This document shows, piece after piece, positions 1 through 14,100 of a stretch of DNA of 64,000 bases (the first letter of the stretch is position 1; the number at the start of each line of letters is the position of its first letter). Origin of the DNA: Marchantia polymorpha subsp. ruderalis (lineage: Eukaryota; Streptophyta; Marchantiopsida; Marchantiales; Marchantiaceae); assembly GCA_037833965.1 (NCBI GenBank), contig AP031359.1:4894001-4958000 (forward strand), given 5' to 3'. Under the pieces are notes generated by a model, which saw nothing but the letters and a program-made list of their open reading frames with translations, did not search any database and was not told the origin of the DNA. Position numbers and translations under genes: made by a program.

Positions 1-1489
1 GCAAACTTCTGCAGAAAAAATCACTCAAGTAGCCGTAAACTACGAGGCAGTTGACTGATGCAGAGGTAGCCAAAAGAAACACCGAGAGCAATTTCTATTG
101 CAAGACAGTAAAAACTTGAGTAAATATAGACATGAAAGGAGGGTAGAATAGTTCGTTAGTCCAGTCCCATTTAAATAAATATCAAGTAGACGTACTCACG
201 GTCTTTAGGCTTTGAGTGGTGTGGCCTAGAACACAGGGGTGGCAGCACATTGAAAACGTGATACAAATGGCATTTCTCACGAGGATTAGAACGGATGCAA
301 AAGGAAAATTGTAACCCTAAAGCATCCACTCCAGGTCACTAACAAAAGATAACCGAAGTCAAGTGGAAGCGAAAAGATTCCACTGAGCCCAAGTCAATGA
401 CCATTTCATGAATCGTGCAGAAAATGAATGAAGCGATATTAAACGAAAGCGTTGAAAAAAAACTACTCAAAGGAAACCGAGAGAGGGCAAGAAGTGGTAG
501 CATAAATCCTATCAATGTTGATTGGCAATCCAGGGACTATAATCAACAAAAAAGTGCACTAACCCGCTGCGGCTCTCTACGAGACCTCAAGCCCCCTTGA
601 GGCCCTCTTGTCCCTAAGCAAGAATGAGACCTTAGATTTCTATGGGACGTCACCGCGTAGGGTTTTAGTCCAAGTGGAGTCCCCATGTCTCCGATGACCC
701 GCAAACATGAAGGTGAAGAGGAATCGTCTCACGACATAAAAGATAGGAAAGGTCGAAAAGAGGATGAAATAGCTGTTTGAGCATAGGCTGCTCAATTTCG
801 AGTAGAATCTAACTCAGCTGAACACCGAAGAGGTATATATACAACCAGGACCTTACTAATTGGAGAAGGCAGAGTCTGAGTATGAGATGTAGGGAAGAAA
901 AAGAATCTGAACATATTGTGGTCAAAACAATAACTGAACTGCATAAACAACCGTAAGAAAGGAACAATTTATAGAATGGTCCGTTCATTAGTACGAAAAG
1001 CATGAGGTAAACGTGGTGTATGGAGCATGAAACCAGCAATTACTTCTATTAGATATGTATCTAGAACTAAGATATACAACTATCAGTATTGAGAAAACGA
1101 AGAAGCAAAACCAGGATGTGTCTGTTACTGAGCTGTTTAAGTATAACCACGTTCTGTCATACAGAGAGAGACCGAGTAGAAGTACTCAATACTACCCGAC
1201 GGAAGCAAGGATGAAATTTGAATGCCACACGCCGAAGATGAAGCTAATGATATCTGCACAGGGCGAACACGGTTAGTAGTAAGAGCAGCTTGTAGGCAGA
1301 GCGCAAAGAAGCATAAAAAAGCCAAAGCAAATTTATAACAAAACCCATCACATATGTATGTACCTTCATATAAGCAGCACAAGCATTGTGGTTTGAATCT
1401 ACAGCGGTGCAACTGATTGGCAAAATTTAACGGAAGAACATATCGTCGAGTAACAAGAAGGTAACGAGAAAAGGATGTGCTTCCTTGGA
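1..1489. other. Left flank, no gene recognised
   Basis: No ORF here resembles a known protein and none has exon-like conservation. Short stretches near 230-310 and 522-555 resemble stretches near 5340-5465 and 5127-5160 inside MYC intron 6. This suggests low-copy dispersed repeat debris. The region lies downstream of the MYC stop codon. Confidence 0.5.
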
Positions 1490-1497
1490 CTCTAGTA

Positions 1498-2380
1498 CAG
1501 ACCTCATTAAAAGTCGCATTCTAATAAAAAATGCCACCTTTGCCACAATTAAAATTGGGCCGATGCCACAATTAAGCTTTTTTCTATGGTTACTCTTAGG
1601 TTGCAATTGAGCTTTACGACGTAAATTTTTTACAGTTCGCAAGCACTGCTAAAATTTACGAAGTGCGCCGTTGACAACGGAATAATGTAATTATCCCAAC
1701 CAAGCAAGGAATAGACCTCATTGCCGTCAGTAAGTAACTGGAAAGAGAATCCCTGTATGTGTGTTTTTTAGCCGATTGTGGACAAATCTCGAAATAACGC
1801 ATGATCACATGATGGATGTATTTTCGGAAGAAAAGTGTATTACATACACCGCGAAGGTTTTCTAAAACTCTAATGCCAGAATATTCTGGTCATGAAAACA
1901 AGTTTCTTTCTAATCCTAGGATTGAAGACAGGTGATGTTACTCATCTTCAGCTGCGGTTTTGAGGAGTAATACAATTCACGTCTCTTGGATTTTGGAAGT
2001 TGGCACTATTTAGTTTAATATCCTCATTTTTAGGATCAAGACCCTTGAACTCATTTCTTCTCAAAGTACTAGCTCTCTCTGCTTGGAGTATCCTTAAGGT
2101 GAATAATCAAGCTTCGTGTTCGGACTCTTCTAAGTTCTCGTTAGCTTTCGATGGTTTTGGGGTCCCTTGAACATAACATGAGGGCGAAACCTGACTTAGC
2201 CACAACAGAGAAACAACCCTGCCTGACGTTTTCCAAAAATAAGCTCAATCTGTCTGGTTTCAACATTGTCACATAAGTTTTTCAATACAAATGCAACAAA
2301 TGCCACTTTTAAGAAATTTTGGGTGCCACAATCAACTAAAAGGTGGCAAAAGTGGCAAATGCCACTTTTAATGAGGTCTG
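1498..2380. mobile_element. Non-autonomous hAT-type DNA transposon (883 bp)
   Basis: The two ends are inverted copies: the left end begins CAGACCTCATTAAAAGT and the right end is its exact reverse complement. An 8-bp direct repeat, CTCTAGTA, flanks the element at 1490-1497 and 2381-2388. An 8-bp duplication with CAG..CTG termini is the signature of the hAT superfamily. Subterminal TGCCAC/GTGGCA motifs recur at both ends, as expected for transposase binding sites. No transposase ORF is present, so it would depend on an autonomous relative. The perfect target duplication suggests a fairly recent insertion. Confidence 0.85.
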
Positions 2381-2388
2381 CTCTAGTA

Positions 2389-3340
2389 GCGCTAGATAGA
2401 AGTCTAAAGACTATATTCAGCTGAGAACAGAACAGAGCGCCCACTCTTTCTATCTATCCCCAAGATTTCTTCAGCCCCCTTGAGCTCATCTTCAAATTAT
2501 GTTAAGGGTGGTTATCACGATTCAGTTAGTAGCAGCCTAGTTTTGGAATATGGTTAATGGAAGAAGAAGAGAAATCATCTTAGAATCATCTTAGAGGAAG
2601 AGATTTCTTCCTTAACAAGGAGTTGCTTAGCCATAGTAGCGTGCAGTAGACACACCCCCAGATTGTTCTCTACATTTGAAAGAAACAATCAAGCAAACAA
2701 CTGCAGGAAATGGACGCATCCTAAATGACGGTATCAACAGTCAGATCGCACGAGCAACTTTCCTGGAGTTTATCTGGCTCCGAATGGGTGAGAGACATAT
2801 TCACAAAATTAACAAGGAAAATTCTCAATAGCAATTCTAGTTGCATTCAGAAGTCATGCATGTTAAGCAAAGCATGTGAACTCTTTATCAAAGAGGATAT
2901 ACAAACTCCAGCACAGCTCTCCAAAGCCCAGCACAAAGGTCAACCCGATCGGCTTCATCCGCGTAATAAGAGAAGAGAGGAAGAGTAGTTCTAACTTAGT
3001 CTGGTGATGTATTTTTCTTGTAAAATCAAGAAAAATAGAAGAATTTTGCAGTTACAATTCTGATACAGGCTGGCAGTTAACCATTTCAAAAGTTCAAACT
3101 ACCGTCGTACATAATACACTGAACAAAGCTGAATATAGCATTGTGAACACGTATGCAGCGATGGAGGTCACATATATCCAAAGTAGGAAATGGCCAACTG
3201 GTGGTGGCAAGAATCGTAATCGTCAACATATAAAGCCAATATCACAAAACCAAGAAAGACGTTAGAGTCAGCAACGGTCGGTTTGAAGCCAATGCGCAAC
3301 TTTAGACACTCAACCGCTGATACAACTAGCTAGTAGTAAT
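2389..3340. other. 3' flank of MYC (3' UTR and downstream)
   Basis: No coding region was recognised. The part next to 3340 must contain the 3' UTR and polyadenylation site of the minus-strand MYC transcript. I could not place the cleavage site, because no clear AATAAA is present close to the stop. Confidence 0.5.
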
Positions 3341-3418
3341 CTAAAGAGCGTCGAAAGTATCGCAATCGTCTTCAAAATTTGTCATCCTGCTGAAGAAAAA
3401 TCGAACGAGGTCCAGTTT
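3341..3418 (-). CDS. MYC: MYC exon 8 (C-terminus and stop)
   Basis: Exon 7 ends in phase 0 at GTAAGT. The acceptor CCTGATCAG| at 3419 gives 25 residues, ending DDCDTFDAL, then TAG. A second acceptor about 35 bases downstream (TTCTTCAG) would hit a stop after four codons and fits worse. There is no family alignment to anchor this short tail, so it is less certain than the other exons. Confidence 0.65.
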   Translation of the reverse strand, partial: KLDLVRFFFSRMTNFEDDCDTFDAL

Positions 3419-5153
3419 CTGATCAGGTTTCAGGAACTTAAACGTTCACATAAATGCGGCTCAAGACCACAGGCCAATTGACAGAAGAGTGAATACCAGA
3501 ACGCGTAAAGTCTAATCCATCTTCCCAACTACTCGATATAACATTTTTTCTACCTTTCAGATAAAAGAAGCAGCAAACAAAAAACTTTACGGACCTCAGG
3601 TAAACAAAACTTACTTTTACAAGGATAATGTGGACCATCGAGTCTTCAAGAATTGAGAGATTAGCATGCTGAACCTCCAACTTCAGTTCTTCCAAGGTAA
3701 ACATCAAGTTCGCTAGCGCGTACGACTCTTTCATACAATGTAGACGAATCATAGCCTCGTGCCCCAACGTATGCACGGCGATGGTTGGCTTAACATCCAT
3801 AGATATTCTTGATGCAGAAGAAGCTGAGGTTCCAGTAAGAACTGTTGATGGATGTAAATACTCCCTGGAGCCATTGTTAAAACACTGCCTCGAACTTTCC
3901 GGGTCAGCGGACTTCTCCATTAATAGTTTCGCTTGTGCCTCGAGTCCTTTGATCTGAAACTCCATCTCTTGAACCTTGGAATGGAGTTCTTGAATGTGCG
4001 CGATAGCATCACCAAGTAGGGATGCTTTATCCATCTGAAAAGGCAAAGTTTAAGAATTGAGCAACCAAGATATGAAAACAAACCTACAGGAGAAAACAAA
4101 TTTCTGCAGCTATACAACAAGTTACACATGATTTGAACCATATATTTACATAACAGTCATTTGGGACAAGTAACATATGTTCTTCTCAATGAACCGAATA
4201 TGTATGTGTACAATGAGGCGAACTGCAATGACCACAATGCCGAGTGGTAACATCCTAGAGAAAGCTTGAGAATCGGAGAAAATAAGTCCGAAACAAAATG
4301 TGCGACCATCAACTATTTTAGGTGACTCAAAACCAGACATCAGAATACGACGGGACACGGGGTAGTACAGATTCTTTTGCACGCATGAATCTTTCTGCAG
4401 AAGTCACAAACTCAGAGAGAAACGCAAGGAGCTAAATATAATACAAACTTTTCAATGACTGAAAGCAGAGAGTAGAATAAGCGTGAGCATTCCATACCGC
4501 GTTAAAACTGAAATGTGAAACATAAGAACAGCGTATATGCATGTGTAGTAGAAGCGTACACTTGTCTTCTAAAGAACTAACTAAATGGACTTTGCATTTC
4601 AAGTTTAGAGTCCTAGGTCACCATCATCAGTAACAGGGGACGAAAGACTGAACGCTAAGGCTGGTATGTTTTAAGGCTCGTGAAATATAAGTAATAGTAC
4701 TTAAGACTTTTACGTAATAGTACTTAAGACTTTTAGATATGCAACTACAAATATGCAACTATGAAAATTGAAGTTGTGTCCGTACACTGAAGTCCCGGGG
4801 TGACCTTCGGGTTACCAAGCTTGAATACTATCGCTCACGTGAAACTGACAAACTGTAAGCTACTCGTAAATAGTTTGGATGAAGGAAAAAGCGTGCACTC
4901 CAGTTCGATGCTAGTGAATGACGATCGAAGCAAACGAATTCATTTCAATCCAGTCCACCTCAAGTTGAATAGATGGAAGCAGCGCCAAATGCGGATGACG
5001 TCGACGCAATGAACATGAGCGCACAAAAAAATAACAATCAATCTGGAGAGGGGAGTTAACAGGTGGCATACAATTACCCAATTACAAATATTAGAGATTT
5101 AATAGTATGGATACCAGTAGAATCCAGGGGCTATAATCAACGCAGAAAATTAC

Positions 5154-5192
<39 letters not shown>

Positions 5193-8100
5193 GTTACCTG
5201 CATCTTAGATAACAAGAAATCAAACTACACATTCAGCACGTGAGTCTATAGCACAGCCTAGACATCAGAAACCTGAAGGATATGCCATGGCCTAATAAAC
5301 AGCCAAAGCATACAGATGTATAAAGACATAGCGAGACCGAATTCAGGTACTCAGTGCGGGCCTTTGGGGCTGTGACTGAAACTTAAAAGGTGTGGCAAAA
5401 CATTGAAGCCCTATTTTAAGCTGCAGAACCAACGTTGATTAGAACGAATGCCAAAAGAAAGCAACAAGAACAAACATAAAAAAATGTATCACTCTATTGT
5501 ATTATTGGATATTTGCTAATAACATGCGACCAGTGACAAGCCTGGCAAAAGAAAATATAACACACACAAGGGTACATTAGAAGCCGCAAGGGCTTGTAAT
5601 GTAAGAGAACGATGCAACGCTAATCTAGGTGGTTGCGTCTCAATGGAGGGGACGAACTGCGATACATAGCAAGGAGTCAAGACAAACCGATGCATGATTC
5701 AGAAGAGCTCAGAATTTGTAAAGCGGTGGAATATACGGAGAAGTCCAGCTGTCCACGTGACAGTGGTGAATAGTTTATTGTGCCGAGTCGAGGATCTAGT
5801 CGACAGGAAACAGTCATCCAGTGATCATCAACGATATTTAAACGCAAAGCGTCAGATTCCCGTCACTTAGACTAACGGACTAACCAGCTTCATCAGTAGA
5901 TACCGAGGTGCATAGGCTTCTAAACCCTAATCCTACTTTACCGCGCAGGATCTTTAAAGAACTCGAAGCCCAACAAACCAAAGTGAAAACTCTGGTTCAA
6001 ACCTATGTCCAACACATCCTAGCACATCCATGCTGTAAGTAAAAGAAGACAGGGACATACAGAATAGTGAAATAACATAAAACTTAGAGAAATCAAATAA
6101 GAGTGAAAACCATCATGAATGGATAAGAATGCCATTGGAGTGAAATCAACCGTAAGTGAACACCATGGAAAACCATATTTGAATATAAACACCATCCAGA
6201 AAAGGGGAGCCTTCAGAAGAAAAGGAATCCGTGAATGCATAAAGTTCTGAAAACAAGGACTCCACATGATCACCGAAATACAGAAAAGTGCGTCTGAAAG
6301 CCATGATTAGGAAGGAAGGAAACTAGACGACGAACACAGCTAGAGGACGAAATTGTCAACAAGCTCCCCGACGTGTGTAAGGTAACTTGCGGGAATGTGA
6401 CGCTTCCCGTTCACCTATTGATTCCCGTTTGGCTTTCCCGTTCACTGAAGGGTTCAAGTATTGTTGATGGTAATTGCAGGACTGTCTTCCCTCGACTACA
6501 TCCTCCATACGTCCGACTGATTTACCACGACTGCCACTTGGACCGCTGGCTTTTTTATCTCAGCAGGTCCAATTAGAACGGTGACCTTCAGTATGCAGTG
6601 ATTCAACCAACGCTGAGCAGGTCACCGTTCTCTTTTGCAAGTCCAAATATCTTCCGATAAAATCGAAGGTATGGGTAAGATGACATATGGTGCTACCGTG
6701 GTCTCCACATCAGCTTAAAAGTATCTCCACAAACTTCAAGAAGAGTTCATCCCTGCACCAATCTCCCTATCAACTGAGCCGTTTATTTGGGTGTGACAAC
6801 CATAGCGCGAAAGCTTTCATGCACTGCTTCCGGCGGAGGACGTTGAAAACTGAAAGTTTCCATACTACGGCTGCATGTCCTGATGTACTCCATAGACTTA
6901 GTAAAAGACCACAGGGAGAACTTGGTCATGCAATTGACCTGTTCGTGCGCGTTTCTGAGGATTTCTGCATGTAGTGTCCATCCGTACAATCTTCTGACTT
7001 TTCAAATTCAAGTACGTATTAGCGGACACCGAGAGTATCTCTTGCCCAGCACACATCTACTAATTGCCATCACTGAAAATACTCCTGCACAATTTTCTCC
7101 GCATTTCTGCACAGTTTCCTCCATGACCCACATATCACACCGGGTTTTGGTGGATGTGATCAATTCCTGGAGCTTCTGCAGAATGTCATCGGCAAAGATC
7201 ACAGGTTGTAGGGTGCAGTCAACTGAGCACAAACGGATCCCCTGACCAATATCTTCAACTACTTGCAAATGCGGTTTAACAATGAAGATACAGCACGCTG
7301 AGAGAATGCATGTCCCTCTGAGAGCAGAAAAGGAAGAACGGCCGGGATTTAGACAAAGGTGAAAGAGGCATTACAAACATTACGGGGATACAAAACATTA
7401 AACCTACAGCCTCTGTTGATGAAGTGAACCCTCCCCAATAATTTCAGCAGCTCATTACAAGACGCTATCTACTTATGCGATGCCGGAAATATCAATCTAC
7501 AAAAGATAGATATGTAGTGCTTGTTAGGGGTATATCAGAAAACGATATAACGATCCAATTAAAGCAACACAAGCTCCATTCCCAAGGACCAAAAGACTAA
7601 TCGTTGAACATAGCTAAACTATAATGCCCAAAAGCAGCCAAGACATATTACGAGTACAAAAGTCAAAATAAGTTGAAACCGGATGTACAGGGCAGAAAAC
7701 CTATAAACATACTGTACTCACATCAAAACTCGTCGGTCGCACCTTCACAACGCCATATGAGTTTAAGAGAGTAATGACTATGTAAGGTTGGATGACACAC
7801 ACGTCGCAATACTGGGAAAAGCATCTAAAACAACGGATAACAAACTACAGGAAATACAATACACCTTCTATCAGAAGGTAGCACCGAATGTAACGAATTT
7901 GTCCAAATCCAAACCATCAGTGATCACCATCATGAGTTCTGAATGAAAGGTCCTGAAAACCCTGAAGAAGAGAAGGAAAGCTCCGAGATGTTATTCAATC
8001 TACTGTTGGCTCTAATACCCCTTTCGATTATTATCAAACACTCGGAGAAGAGTGCAAGGACCAGGGAGAAAAAATGAGAAAGATCCCGCCTTTTCTATGC

Positions 8101-11100
8101 TATCTGCTTAAAGTGCTTTACCAACTCAGGACGGGAACGTTACAAGGAGAGACGGATTCCCTTCATAATTCCGTTACTAGTCTTTTAGTCGCCTCACTTG
8201 GATACACTACAAAGAAGACAGTACAATACAAGATCACCTTTGAGACATTTGGTACAACAGACCGCAGGGCGTAAAAACGTTGATTGAGTTTCTCTCGTCT
8301 TTGACGCTCAGCCTGAACATGATTCAATGGTTCCTCCCTATCGTTGGCAGGCTTCCTTCCACGCTTTCTCGGAGGCTTCTGTCCCACAGTGAAACTACAT
8401 TCGACTTCCTTATATGAGACTTCTGCCTCTGAATCAATATCCTGTTCAGATTCAATACTGGAGCGAACGTAAGCGCTACCAAGTGTGCCAATCCCTTCTG
8501 GATGTTGAGATTTCAGAGATGAGGAGAGCTTGTGCTTCGAAGTCTTGATGGTCCCTTCTTCTTTTATACGAGTACTTGCGACGTCATTCACTTGCAAAAT
8601 GTCTCTACCCTGTCTGAGTTCTGGAGGATTCAAGATTTCTCCGGTCTCCATGCCACGAGTAAGGTTCTGCGCTTGCCCTGCAGGTAGCGACTTCTTAGCA
8701 ATTCCAACTGACGAAATTTTATCCTCTTGACAGGATACTTTGCCTCGGTAAGACCCGGTAAAAGTACTGGCACTTTGAAGCTCCTTCTCATTATCAATTG
8801 AAACATCACCAAAAGCAAAATCCTCGGAAAAGAGATAATCGAATGAATCCACATTCGTACAAACTGATGAATTCATCTTGTCCAGGTGAATGGGCCTGAA
8901 TGACGAACTAGCGTCTGGCCCTCTGTCTAGTAACAGGTGCCTCGTGGACCCATGTATGCTACCCAATGAAGGACTCGCAGGGCAGGGGAGAAAGGCCGAG
9001 TCTTCATTCAGTATAATTGCCTGGGAGTTGCAATTGCTTTCACCCATGTCACAGAACACCATCTTCACATTTTCAATGATGTCTAAGTTCTCTGCAATCT
9101 AACACAACATGTCAATAAGTCAAACACGGCCCACTAACAATAGCTGGCTGTGTGCTCTGTTCTTGTTAGCCGGTTGATTGATACAGACAAAAGGAGCCGG
9201 GCACACTGGCATTGCCTCAAACCCAGAACACATAACATCGACATCTATCGGTCCGCTAAATTTTGCTGCAAATCCCCCTGCTGCCTTGAACAAACTAATT
9301 TGTATCCAGTTCCTGTGTAAGCCAAAAACACATCCACTGATTGAGGCCGAGGAAGTGTACTTTATAGTTTATACACAGCATCGCTGCAAACAATAATTGA
9401 GCCACAAATGACATTACATTTACATTCCAAGATACAAAGAAGTAATGGAAGTCTCTTACCAAGTCAGTGGAACCAAGCTCAACAACTCCGCTTCTTGACG
9501 GCACACAGAGGAGTGTCTGTAACAACACAAATTTCTAATCTTTTAAACCAATCAATATCAATGGCATTGAAACAACGAACAGAAGACTAGTCAAAAGGCA
9601 ACGGAAACTGCCCAAGTTAGACGAAATCCTCTACTTAGCACAATCAGCAATACTTTCCAACCACTGCGAATATTTAACAAGCCTGAGCCCGAAAAACACC
9701 CCCGGTAGCTACACTTCTGTTACCGCATGAACTGAAATAAAGTCATCACGCGGCAACCAGCAAACAACCGGGAAAGACAATCCTTCATCCTGAAAAATGT
9801 TAAAAGGTTACCTGTATTCCAGCCATCTGCAAGAAACGACGACCAAGAGTATGATTCAGAATGTGTGCTGCTGGTTCAGATGTACTGTGCTCCACTACGA
9901 AAGATAAAAGGAACGGCAGGGCATCTCAGCGCTCTTTTAGAAGTTGAATTCTAGCGGAACTCTTGATATTATTAAGATGTCATGTGATTAACCCCAAGGG
10001 CTTTACACGCAAGGGAACCCAAGAGCACAAACCCGGAAGGTGCAACTATAGGCGCTCTATCAAGGGCATAACCGATGCATCGGAACGGTCAAAAATTACA
10101 TAGCACACCAGAATACAAATCATAGCATCCTGGTGGAAACATCGACAGAATGAGTGGACATGCATTCTTTTGGTATCCAGAACAGAACCCTGCAAGTGAG
10201 TCGCAGAAAAGGGAAGCAAGCAGCCACAATGCATGGTATGTAATGCACGTATAAAAAACAGAAAGTGAGACATGCTTATAATGAGTGAACAAGCGGGGAC
10301 AACAGAGTGTCCTATGGTTCCTCGAACCCGATAGAATTACACCCAAGGCCGCCGTAAGCAGGAAAATTTCATGGGATGCAACATTCGACAATGAGTAGCT
10401 ATGGTGTGCAATATGATAAAAAATGAATACTCACTACAGCTACGTGCGGAACAGAATGATCTGAAAATAAAAACCACATTCATCTTCCACATTCAACAAA
10501 ACTTAGTGATGAACGACTTGTATTAAGGAGTTGACTCATTTTCTTCTCAACTATGAAAAATGACGGTCTTCGAATCAGGGTTTTACTTACTTCTCCTCAG
10601 TGCGCGTAAACTTCACACTTAGCATACTGTTGGCTAGAGAATATATATAGTCAAAGCCAAGAAACCAAAAACATATAGGATCAGAAGAATGACAAGTGTA
10701 ACATAAAGCGTTCAAGAGAAAAGTGTGTGTGTGTGAGTGAGTGCGTGTGAGTGTGTATAGAGGAAGCTTCAGTACAAGTACTCAATACGAGTGACTGTAC
10801 TATAACTGACATTACAAAGGGGTCAGTCAAAACGCGCTCTAATATGACATGCAGATTATCAAGATGGTAACATACATTGCACCTCTGAGATTTGAGGCAG
10901 ACCCATCGCAGGCTTTCGCAGGAACAACAGACGCATCAACTGCCCGTCAACTAATTATAATAATCGTCTTCAGGTTTAAGGACAAGATAGGTCTAACCTG
11001 CAGAGAGCAACACTGTTGATACTGTTGACATTGTGATTAGTGATTAACCAGTGCAGTGGAGGCAGCGAACGGAAGTACCAGATACCATGCTTCTTCCCAA

Positions 11101-14100
11101 GGAGGACTCACATAGTTAGTAAATGGAACACGCACAATAGCGACATATAGCGAACATGACCAAGCATTTTTTGTAAAACGAAAAGTACAAGAAAGGGCAA
11201 TGCACCGCCAACAACAAGAAAGGGAAGGACAATGTCGTGACCACACGAAAGGGCTTGCGTGTAAGAGACCGCAGCAACGCAAACCTCGGTGTTACATCTC
11301 AAAGGTGCCGACGAAATATACAAGATAGCAAGCAAAGAGAACTCTATGATGAAAGTGGGACATGTCATGCAGGGTATTGATTCTGTCAGAGAAGGAACGA
11401 CAAACCGAAGCGTCAGTAAGAAGAGGCGAGAAGTACTAAAAGTGTCGGGGCGAGAATGCCACTCAATGAAAATATACGACGGTAAGGACCAACAAGACAA
11501 TATCAATGTTAACGGCGTTCAAAAAAACGGAAGCCATGTAGACATAATTTCAAGGAAACGAGGAAACTCATCATCACTTAAATCCAGAAACCACCACATG
11601 AAAGGCATCGTGAGAAAAATTCCCATACGAAAATAGCCTCGAATGAAGATATATCGACGCAAGACGGCCGAGGTAAAATAAACGAGACGCAGAAGGTAGA
11701 GGTGAGAGTCGTAGCTGCTAATTTAAATAAGATTGCCTGGAGTAGTTGCTGTGAAGATGTACAAAGACGTATATGCGTGAAAGACGATCTGGTTACACCT
11801 TACAGATTTCAGATTAGATATTTTAAGCATCATTGAGGAAAAAAAGGGAATCACGAACCAAACATTTCTTCGCATGAACCTGCATTAAGTGGGTAACAAC
11901 GACCTAAACCAAACTTGGTGAAAGACCACTTTACAGTCTACAGCTATTGCAGAAAAAAGAGAAGATCTTGTCAGAAGAATGTATACACCTCCTGTAAGCC
12001 GGGATGAAGAATACTCTATGTTAGAAGTCGTATTACTACCCACTTCTTGGACCTCCGTACACTCACGTTCTTGTTGTATGTACTTTGTACTATAGTCGTG
12101 GTCGTGACACTCAGTCACGACCAGCCGCTGTCCACTAGGGTTTTCTGTATCTCTCGGATGACCTCTATCACCCAACCGTGACAGAGTTCATCATCCGGGT
12201 TCTCTCCCCATTAACTAAGATCTGCTCTCCAGGACTCAGTACCTGTGTCTCTCGACTCTTTCTTGTATTGCCTCACTTCTGATAGTCTATGGTCCAAAAA
12301 AGCAGCTTCAACAGCCGTTCATCCACTCACATCTTACGAGCGCAGTCAAAACATAACAACAAATGTTTGAAGAGTTTACTTGGTCCATGAACTTTCTTCC
12401 CGAGTCGAGAGCAAGGGACCCTCGTTTGTGTATTCTCAATATAGCCAGGTCAAGAAAATGATCAAGACATGTGAGACATCTCGGCGATAATATTTACTCT
12501 CTATTTGCCTTCATCACGATCCCGGAAGACAAGTCGAAGACAGATTCGGTAAACCCTCTAGGACTCTGAGTTCGGAAGAAGTTTAGAAATCAGAATTAGT
12601 ATGCTCTCTGATCTTTGATCTTTACACAGATGTTTAGCTAGATTCTGAGCATGGAGAACAAGCAACAAATCCACGTACTTTTGTGACTCTTCACAAACAA
12701 GAATAATCAACGCGAGAAATACAAATTTTCAGAAATTTGGAAATCAATCAACTTAACATAAGACAAATACAGTTCTATGTAATTAATCAAGCAAGTTCAA
12801 GAGGAGTAACTTAACAAAAGAATGTAGAACTAAAAGTTTAGTTAAAGAACTGGGAACTCAAGTGGCAGATGCTAATATACAGGAAAGGGAAGCCACACTG
12901 GTGGAATCCATCTTTCACAATGAAGGGCGAATGGTCGAGGAAGATTTAGGGTCCCATCCAACACTTTCAACTGAAAATACGCCACGGTAGCAACACGACA
13001 AACCCGATATATGCATTTTGTAAATAATTTGTGATGTAGACAACAGCAACCACACTCCATTACTCCGCTAATAGACTATGCCTAAAGACTTCAGAAAGAC
13101 CAGATAATACAAACACACAAATAAAACTTGCACAGCACTCACTAATTCCATGTGTATCGAGTTTCACTCGGTTCAGCCAAATTCACTATATCTTGTTGGT
13201 CAACAAAGTTTTTCTAAATTATGGACCTAGTTAAGTTGAATGCTAAATTCAGAGGTATACGCAGAAGAGGGATCCACCTTGGCGAGATCAGCTCGCGTGC
13301 AGATGTGACTAGGAGCCTTGTTCGCTTCCATAAGCCACACATAGTTCCTGCTCGCCAGTGCTTGTCCTGGTGTCCTGCATCCCAGAAACACAACAATGAG
13401 GATCGACATTTCAGAAACATCTTGGTAACAAGTTATAATTAAAAAAAAAAGTGCAGGAATACACGACGCTGAGGGTGAGATACAAAGCTCTAATTGAACC
13501 TAAAAGCGCGAGATAAGACTAGGTGTGTGGTAAGAGACGTCCTTACCCACGTCTAAAAAGGAACATTACATTCAGGACAAAGAACGACAAAGCAATTCAC
13601 TCCTGTATCAGCTTAAGAGCAGAATGCAGGAAGAGCTTCTATGAGAGACTAGATCGTACGAACGAAAGCATTAAGTTTTTTGGTTTTTGTAATTATGTAA
13701 ACAAAACCTGGGCATACATCCCACTTTTCATCAAACTCGTCCATGCTTTCCATGTCAAAGCCTAAACGCCAGAGACCCCGTGCCCGTGCTAGTGGTAACA
13801 AACTGGAAAGGAGACGAAATTAGATGGGAAGAAAATGGAAGGGGAAGAGGGAAGAATACTTCAAACACAGTGTCTCTCGTATCATTCGATTTCCCCAGCT
13901 ATAAAAGTAAAAGAATCTTCCAGTTGTGGGACAAGAAGACCTACACTAGCTCATCCACCGGCCACGTCCGTTGGCACCAAACTTAAATTGACGGAGTTAA
14001 GCTGATGTGAATACACGCGGGTCCGAGTGGTTCCCCACAGAGCTCGTGGGAAAATAACAGCTCTGTCTTACAACTTGCGAACGTACTCTACGTCTTTTTA

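Larger units (their letters stand above)
4035..8237 (-). other. MYC: MYC intron 6 (4.2 kb)
   Basis: It splits the bHLH between NVSK and MDKAS. No intact mobile element was recognised. It holds simple repeats and a segment near 5580-5690 that resembles 11240-11345 in intron 3. ORFs reported here are chance. Confidence 0.85.
9827..13277 (-). other. MYC: MYC intron 3 (3.45 kb)
   Basis: It lies between exon 3 and the 15-bp microexon. It holds a candidate solo LTR at 12019-12290 and a dispersed repeat near 11240-11345. No host coding sequence was recognised inside. Confidence 0.8.

Noticed and set aside
4836-5759. CACGTG G-box hexamers at 4836 and 5754 as MYC autoregulation sites
   Set aside because: Two hexamers in a 4.2-kb intron are close to chance expectation, and there is no clustering or conservation evidence.
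13221-13442. Plus-strand 73-residue ORF over MYC exon 3
   Set aside because: It is the antisense shadow of the exon. The minus strand carries the conserved MYC residues and splice sites.
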